Shown one piece after another: positions 51,334 to 54,544 of a stretch of 54,544 nt of DNA (position 1 is the stretch's first letter; each line of letters starts with the position of its first letter). The notes under the pieces were generated by a model. The model searched no databases and was not told the DNA's origin. It saw only the letters and a program-made list of their open reading frames with translations. A program made the position numbers and the translations under genes. This stretch comes from CAYYAQ01 sp964469555 (GTDB lineage Bacteria > Planctomycetota > UBA1135 > UBA2386): positions 1 through 54,544 of the forward strand of contig CAYYAQ010000014.1 in NCBI GenBank assembly GCA_964469555.1, read 5' to 3'.

Positions 51334-53076
51334 ATGGGTTCGGCACGATGGTCAGGAGTGACCATCTTCAAGGGAGAAACCGTTGCCGTGGGTGTTGCCC
51401 TCGGACCCGTCTTCTTGCAGGGGTACGCCGCCGCCGAGGGCTACCCCAAGCGCGTGTCGTCCGACCAGATCGAGGAGGAGTTGAACCGATTGCGCGACGC
51501 GCTGGCTCGCAGCCGCGATCAGATCGAAGAACTCAAGGACAAGCACGGCGGCAATCTGGGCCGGAACGAGATCCGTATCTTCGACGCGCACATCGGCTAC
51601 CTGTCCGATCCGAAGTTCATCGACGAGATCGAGCAGATGGTCATGGAAGAGCGCCTGTCGGTGCGGTCGGGCATTCACAAGGCGGTGCAGAACTACGACC
51701 GGATCTTCCAGCTCGTCGAGAATGATTACCTGCGCAAACGCGCTGGGGACCTGCGCGATGTTTCGACGCGGCTCCTGCGGAACATCGAGGACGGGGAGAC
51801 CGAGAGCGAACCGAATCGTCCGCCGGGTCGCTACATTCTCGCGGCCAAGAAGCTATCCACCGCCGACATGTTCAATCTCGACAACGAACAGGTCGAGGGC
51901 ATCGTCGCGGAGGAGGGCGGGATCAGTTCGCACGCTGCGATCCTCGCACGTTCGATGGGCATTCCGACGATCACCGGTATCCGTGATCTTCCCGCGAAGA
52001 TTCAGAACGGCGCCTTCGTGATCCTCGACGCGGGCTCGGGTGAATTGCACGTCAATCCAGACGCGCGGCTGCAGGAGGAATACCAACGGACCAGCGCCGA
52101 GACCAAGGGCGTGGAAATGCCCGAGCAGGACAAGCTGCACGCGACGCGCGATGGCGTCGCGGTTCAGTTGATGGCGTCGTGCGGAAGCGCTGGCGAGGCC
52201 AACCTCGCGCGGACGATGGGCATGGATGGGATCGGGCTCTACCGGACGGAGTTGTTGTTCCTCGTCGAGGAGCGTATGCCGACGGAGGACATGCTCGTCC
52301 ATCAGTACTCGGAGGTAGTCAAAGGCGCTCGAGGCCAGCGTGTCAGCTTCCGATTGTTGGATGTGAGTTCGCGCACGCGCGTCATCACTCTTCCGACCGA
52401 GACCGAGCGCAATCCGGCGATGGGAATGCGCGGGATCCGTGCGTTGCTCGTCGATGGCGCCATCTTGCGTCGTCAGGTGCGGGCGATCCTGCGCGCGGCT
52501 GCCGGCGTCGACAACATCGGTCTGCTCGTGCCGTTCGTGACGGGGCTCTCGGACTTGCAACGGGTCAAGGCCGCGATCCTCGAGGAGCGGTTGGAGCTTC
52601 GCAAGAAGAAGATCCACTGCGCGGAGACGCTCGCCGTCGCCCCGATCATCGAGATCCCGGCCGCGGCGTTCGTGCTACACGCGTTCTTGAACGAAGCCGA
52701 CTTCGTCGTCGTCGCGATCGACGACCTGCAGGCGCACCTCCTCGCGGCTGACCGCGACAATACGACCGTGCGCGACTACTACGAGACCGTGCACCCGGCG
52801 CTCTTTGAGTTGACGGCACGCATGACGAAGGATGCCATCAAGGCTGACAAGAAGCTCGTCATGTTTGGCGAGGGCGCCGCGGATCCGATGCGGGTACCGT
52901 TCTTCATTGGCGTCGGCATCACGGACTTCAGCGTCGCGCCGGTGCGGTTGAACGGGATGCTGAAGGTGCTGCATCGCTTCACCGTCGCGGAGTGCAAGAA
53001 GATCAGCGAGAAGATCCTCAACGCGCCGCGGGCGTTGGACGTGCAACGGGTGCTCGTGCGCCTGGTCCAGGAATAG
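51334..53076 (+). CDS. PTS enzyme I-like PEP-utilising protein with altered active site
   Basis: 580 residues with the domain order of PTS enzyme I: N-terminal HPr-binding and swivel part, the phospho-His motif GGISSHAAILAR (His200), and the PEP-binding barrel with R304 (YRTELLFL), R340 (FRLLDVSS) and IIEIPAAAF. Two conserved catalytic positions differ from E. coli enzyme I: the proton-donor Cys502 is Phe511 (MFGEGAADP) and Asn454 is Asp463 (AIDDLQAH); the GGDK stretch after R340 is also changed. No HPr or EII gene is nearby. It may be phosphorylated in another way or regulate without PEP turnover. ATG 51334 is used, though GTG 51358 starts closer to the family's N-terminus. It diverges from lpxA. 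Confidence 0.85.
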   Translation: MGSARWSGVTIFKGETVAVGVALGPVFLQGYAAAEGYPKRVSSDQIEEELNRLRDALARSRDQIEELKDKHGGNLGRNEIRIFDAHIGYLSDPKFIDEIEQMVMEERLSVRSGIHKAVQNYDRIFQLVENDYLRKRAGDLRDVSTRLLRNIEDGETESEPNRPPGRYILAAKKLSTADMFNLDNEQVEGIVAEEGGISSHAAILARSMGIPTITGIRDLPAKIQNGAFVILDAGSGELHVNPDARLQEEYQRTSAETKGVEMPEQDKLHATRDGVAVQLMASCGSAGEANLARTMGMDGIGLYRTELLFLVEERMPTEDMLVHQYSEVVKGARGQRVSFRLLDVSSRTRVITLPTETERNPAMGMRGIRALLVDGAILRRQVRAILRAAAGVDNIGLLVPFVTGLSDLQRVKAAILEERLELRKKKIHCAETLAVAPIIEIPAAAFVLHAFLNEADFVVVAIDDLQAHLLAADRDNTTVRDYYETVHPALFELTARMTKDAIKADKKLVMFGEGAADPMRVPFFIGVGITDFSVAPVRLNGMLKVLHRFTVAECKKISEKILNAPRALDVQRVLVRLVQE

Positions 53077-53085
53077 GCGCAGGCC

Positions 53086-53985
53086 ATGGTCGAGAAGCGC
53101 CGGTTTCGCTACAGCGTCGAGTCCAGATTTGATCTGCGGCTCGTGTTGTTCAGTCACGGATGGATCGACCTCGAACCGTTTTCCTGGTCCGAGGACGACC
53201 AGCAGCTGATGGGCGTGCTGCCCATCGGGCGCAAGGCGGTGGACTTCTCGCTTCGCCAGAGCAGCGATGCGCTAGTCGTCACCGTTGCGAGCCAGCGCGC
53301 GCTGACGGCGTCCGAGGCCGAGAAGGCCAGGGCCTTGGTGCCACGCATGCTTCGTCTGGACGAAGAGCTCGGGGAGTTCTGGGCGATATGCGAGAGGACG
53401 CCTCGATTGTCGTGGGTCGCGGCGCGAGGTGGCGGGCGCATTTTTCGGTGTCCGTCGGTGTTCGAGGATCTGATGAAGCTCCTGTTCACCACGAACTGTT
53501 CGTGGGCCGCGACGAAGTTGATGACGAGCCGGCTCATCGCCGCGCTCGGTCCGAAAGCGCCGTCCGGGCGCCGCGCCTTCCCCAGCGCCGCGACGTGCGC
53601 GGCGCTGGACGAACCGTTCTACCGGGAGGTCGTGCGCGCGGGCTACCGCGCCGTCTCGTGCATCGGTCTCGCCAAGAAGTTCGCGACAGGCGAGGTCGAC
53701 GAGGCGTGGTTCACCGACCGCGCGCTACACATCGATGACGTCCGCGAACGTCTCCTCGCGTTGCCGGGGTTCGGTCCCTACGCCGCGGGCCAGGCGATGC
53801 GCACGCTCGGACACTACAAGGACCTGGCTCTGGACTCGTGGTGCCGCGCGAGGCTCGCCAAGATAGCTGGCAAGAAGAAGCCTCCGGGCGACAAGACGGT
53901 CGCCCGCCGCTACGCGTCGTTTCATCCTTACGACGGCCTCGCGCTGTGGATGGACCTGACCGCGGAGTGGCACGGGGAGGGATGA
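53086..53985 (+). CDS. HhH-GPD family DNA glycosylase (3-methyladenine DNA glycosylase II-like)
   Basis: 299 residues. The C-terminal 180 residues hold the helix-hairpin-helix glycosylase core: LMKLLFTTNCSWAATKLM, the hairpin LPGFGPYAAGQAMRTLG near 226-242 and the catalytic Asp in LALDSWCRARL near 250, followed by a basic helix. The N-terminal part resembles the AlkA/OGG-like beta domain. It removes damaged bases in base-excision repair. There is no C-terminal iron-sulfur Cys set, so it is not of the MutY/Nth type. It follows the enzyme I-like gene by 9 bases and is probably co-transcribed. Confidence 0.85.
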   Translation: MVEKRRFRYSVESRFDLRLVLFSHGWIDLEPFSWSEDDQQLMGVLPIGRKAVDFSLRQSSDALVVTVASQRALTASEAEKARALVPRMLRLDEELGEFWAICERTPRLSWVAARGGGRIFRCPSVFEDLMKLLFTTNCSWAATKLMTSRLIAALGPKAPSGRRAFPSAATCAALDEPFYREVVRAGYRAVSCIGLAKKFATGEVDEAWFTDRALHIDDVRERLLALPGFGPYAAGQAMRTLGHYKDLALDSWCRARLAKIAGKKKPPGDKTVARRYASFHPYDGLALWMDLTAEWHGEG

Positions 53986-54059
53986 TCGCCGCTACTTTCC
54001 GCTTCATGGTCGGGGGAACGACGGTCGTCACCCGCGGCGAGCGACTATGATCCCGCCCC

Positions 54060-54064
54060 AGGAG
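54060..54064 (+). promoter_or_regulatory. Ribosome-binding site of the C69 dipeptidase gene
   Basis: AGGAG at 54060-54064 lies 7 bases before ATG 54072 and fixes the start of the final, partial gene. Confidence 0.75.
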
Positions 54065-54071
54065 AACGATC

Positions 54072-54544
54072 ATGACCAGGCTTGCCATTCCCCTTCTCGC
54101 GACTCTCTTCGTCACCGCTTGTGTCTCCTCCCAGTCCACGGTCGCCAACTTGGATGGCCAGGACGACAATTGGGATGCCTGCACGAGCATCATGGTGAGT
54201 CGTGGCGCCACGAAGGACGGGTCGGTGATGATCACGTACTCCGCGGACGCCGCGTTTCTTCCCAAGCTCCTGCATCACACGGGAGGACCCAAGAAGGCCG
54301 GGACGATGATCGACGCCGTCGGGTGGGAAAACGAGCGAGTGCGCGGTCAGGTTCGGCAGGTCGCGCGCACGCACTCCGTCGTCGGCTTGATGAACGAATA
54401 CCAACTCGCGCTGGGTGAGACCACGACGGGGGGGCGGCGGGAGCTGCGTGACCGGAAGGGCATTCTCGACTACGACGCGCTGATGTGGTTGACGCTGCAA
54501 CGTGCGAAGACCGCCCGCGAGGCGATCGCCACGATCAACTCCAT
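54072..54544 (+). CDS. C69-family dipeptidase lipoprotein, 3' partial
   Basis: The first 157 residues of a gene that runs off the window. A lipoprotein signal (LLATLFVTAC, Cys17) is followed by the N-terminal nucleophile region of family C69 (peptidase U34) dipeptidases: ACTSIMVSRGATKDGSVM with the candidate catalytic Cys37, and the family hallmark NEYQLALGETTTGGRREL. These Ntn hydrolases cleave dipeptides, and secreted versions are common. The frame is open to the last base. The preceding 86 bases after the glycosylase gene hold only its ribosome-binding site. Confidence 0.88.
   Translation, partial: MTRLAIPLLATLFVTACVSSQSTVANLDGQDDNWDACTSIMVSRGATKDGSVMITYSADAAFLPKLLHHTGGPKKAGTMIDAVGWENERVRGQVRQVARTHSVVGLMNEYQLALGETTTGGRRELRDRKGILDYDALMWLTLQRAKTAREAIATINS

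Noticed and set aside
1..54544. tRNA, rRNA, CRISPR, insertion sequences, prophage or integrase
   Set aside because: I looked for clover-leaf ends, repeat-spacer periodicity, transposase motifs and terminal inverted repeats and saw none.

Overview
This is a GC-rich, gene-dense stretch of a Gram-negative-type bacterial chromosome. A Planctomycetota-like organism is the best guess. The signs are an ECF sigma factor followed by a membrane-anchored Ser/Thr kinase, a second very large kinase, a lipoprotein built of about ten carboxypeptidase-regulatory-like repeats, long secreted proteins and lipoproteins, lpxA, and a prenyltransferase/squalene-oxidase-like repeat remnant. The assignment is an inference from gene content. 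I see no rRNA, tRNA, CRISPR array, insertion sequence or integrase. Ten Ns at 44520-44529 show that this is a draft scaffold.

Layout. Bases 1-1255 hold the end of a Leu/Phe/Val dehydrogenase and a hot-dog thioesterase. Bases 1477-7695 hold a coupled sigma factor, kinase and repeat-lipoprotein unit. Bases 7701-10345 (minus) hold a DUF502 membrane protein and two glycosyltransferases. Next to them, 10468-11339 carries debris of a further glycosyltransferase and a wecB-type epimerase. Bases 11347-13147 (minus) encode an isocitrate/isopropylmalate dehydrogenase and exonuclease III. Bases 13314-14477 encode a ChaN-PDZ lipoprotein. Bases 14489-19827 hold a divergent pair, an atypical kinase and a sigma-54 activator, separated by 11-bp-phased CGGTA repeats. 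Bases 19907-24480 hold a metallophosphoesterase, an HcnABC-like three-subunit flavin/iron-sulfur amine dehydrogenase and a BtuF-like metal receptor. proS follows, then a wrecked 2-oxoacid:ferredoxin oxidoreductase locus, an M14 carboxypeptidase and a glycerate kinase.

The most unusual gene is at 30259-33876. It encodes a 1205-residue protein with a textbook four-helix voltage-sensor domain (S4 with Arg/Gln at every third position) but no recognisable pore, and it is translationally coupled to a polytopic GT39-like protein. After it come ychF, a GT87-like mannosyltransferase, a truncated ABC ATPase, a TraB/GumN protein, a frameshifted SRPBCC gene, an acetolactate-decarboxylase-like lipoprotein, a BtpA-family protein, another GT4, an outer-membrane-barrel candidate, a gap-interrupted gene and a membrane SGNH hydrolase. 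The right end has two M16-like proteins without the zinc motif, lpxA, a PTS enzyme I homologue lacking the proton-donor cysteine, an HhH-GPD DNA glycosylase and the start of a C69 dipeptidase.

A recurrent oddity is that six or seven genes are truncated, internally deleted or frameshifted (10468-11339, 26337-26911, 35401-35616, 38003-38476, 39632-40272, 44417-44658), while the neighbours that abut them are intact to the codon. This is either real gene erosion or collapsed assembly gaps, and read mapping would decide. No stretch longer than about 300 bases lacks a gene or gene remnant.
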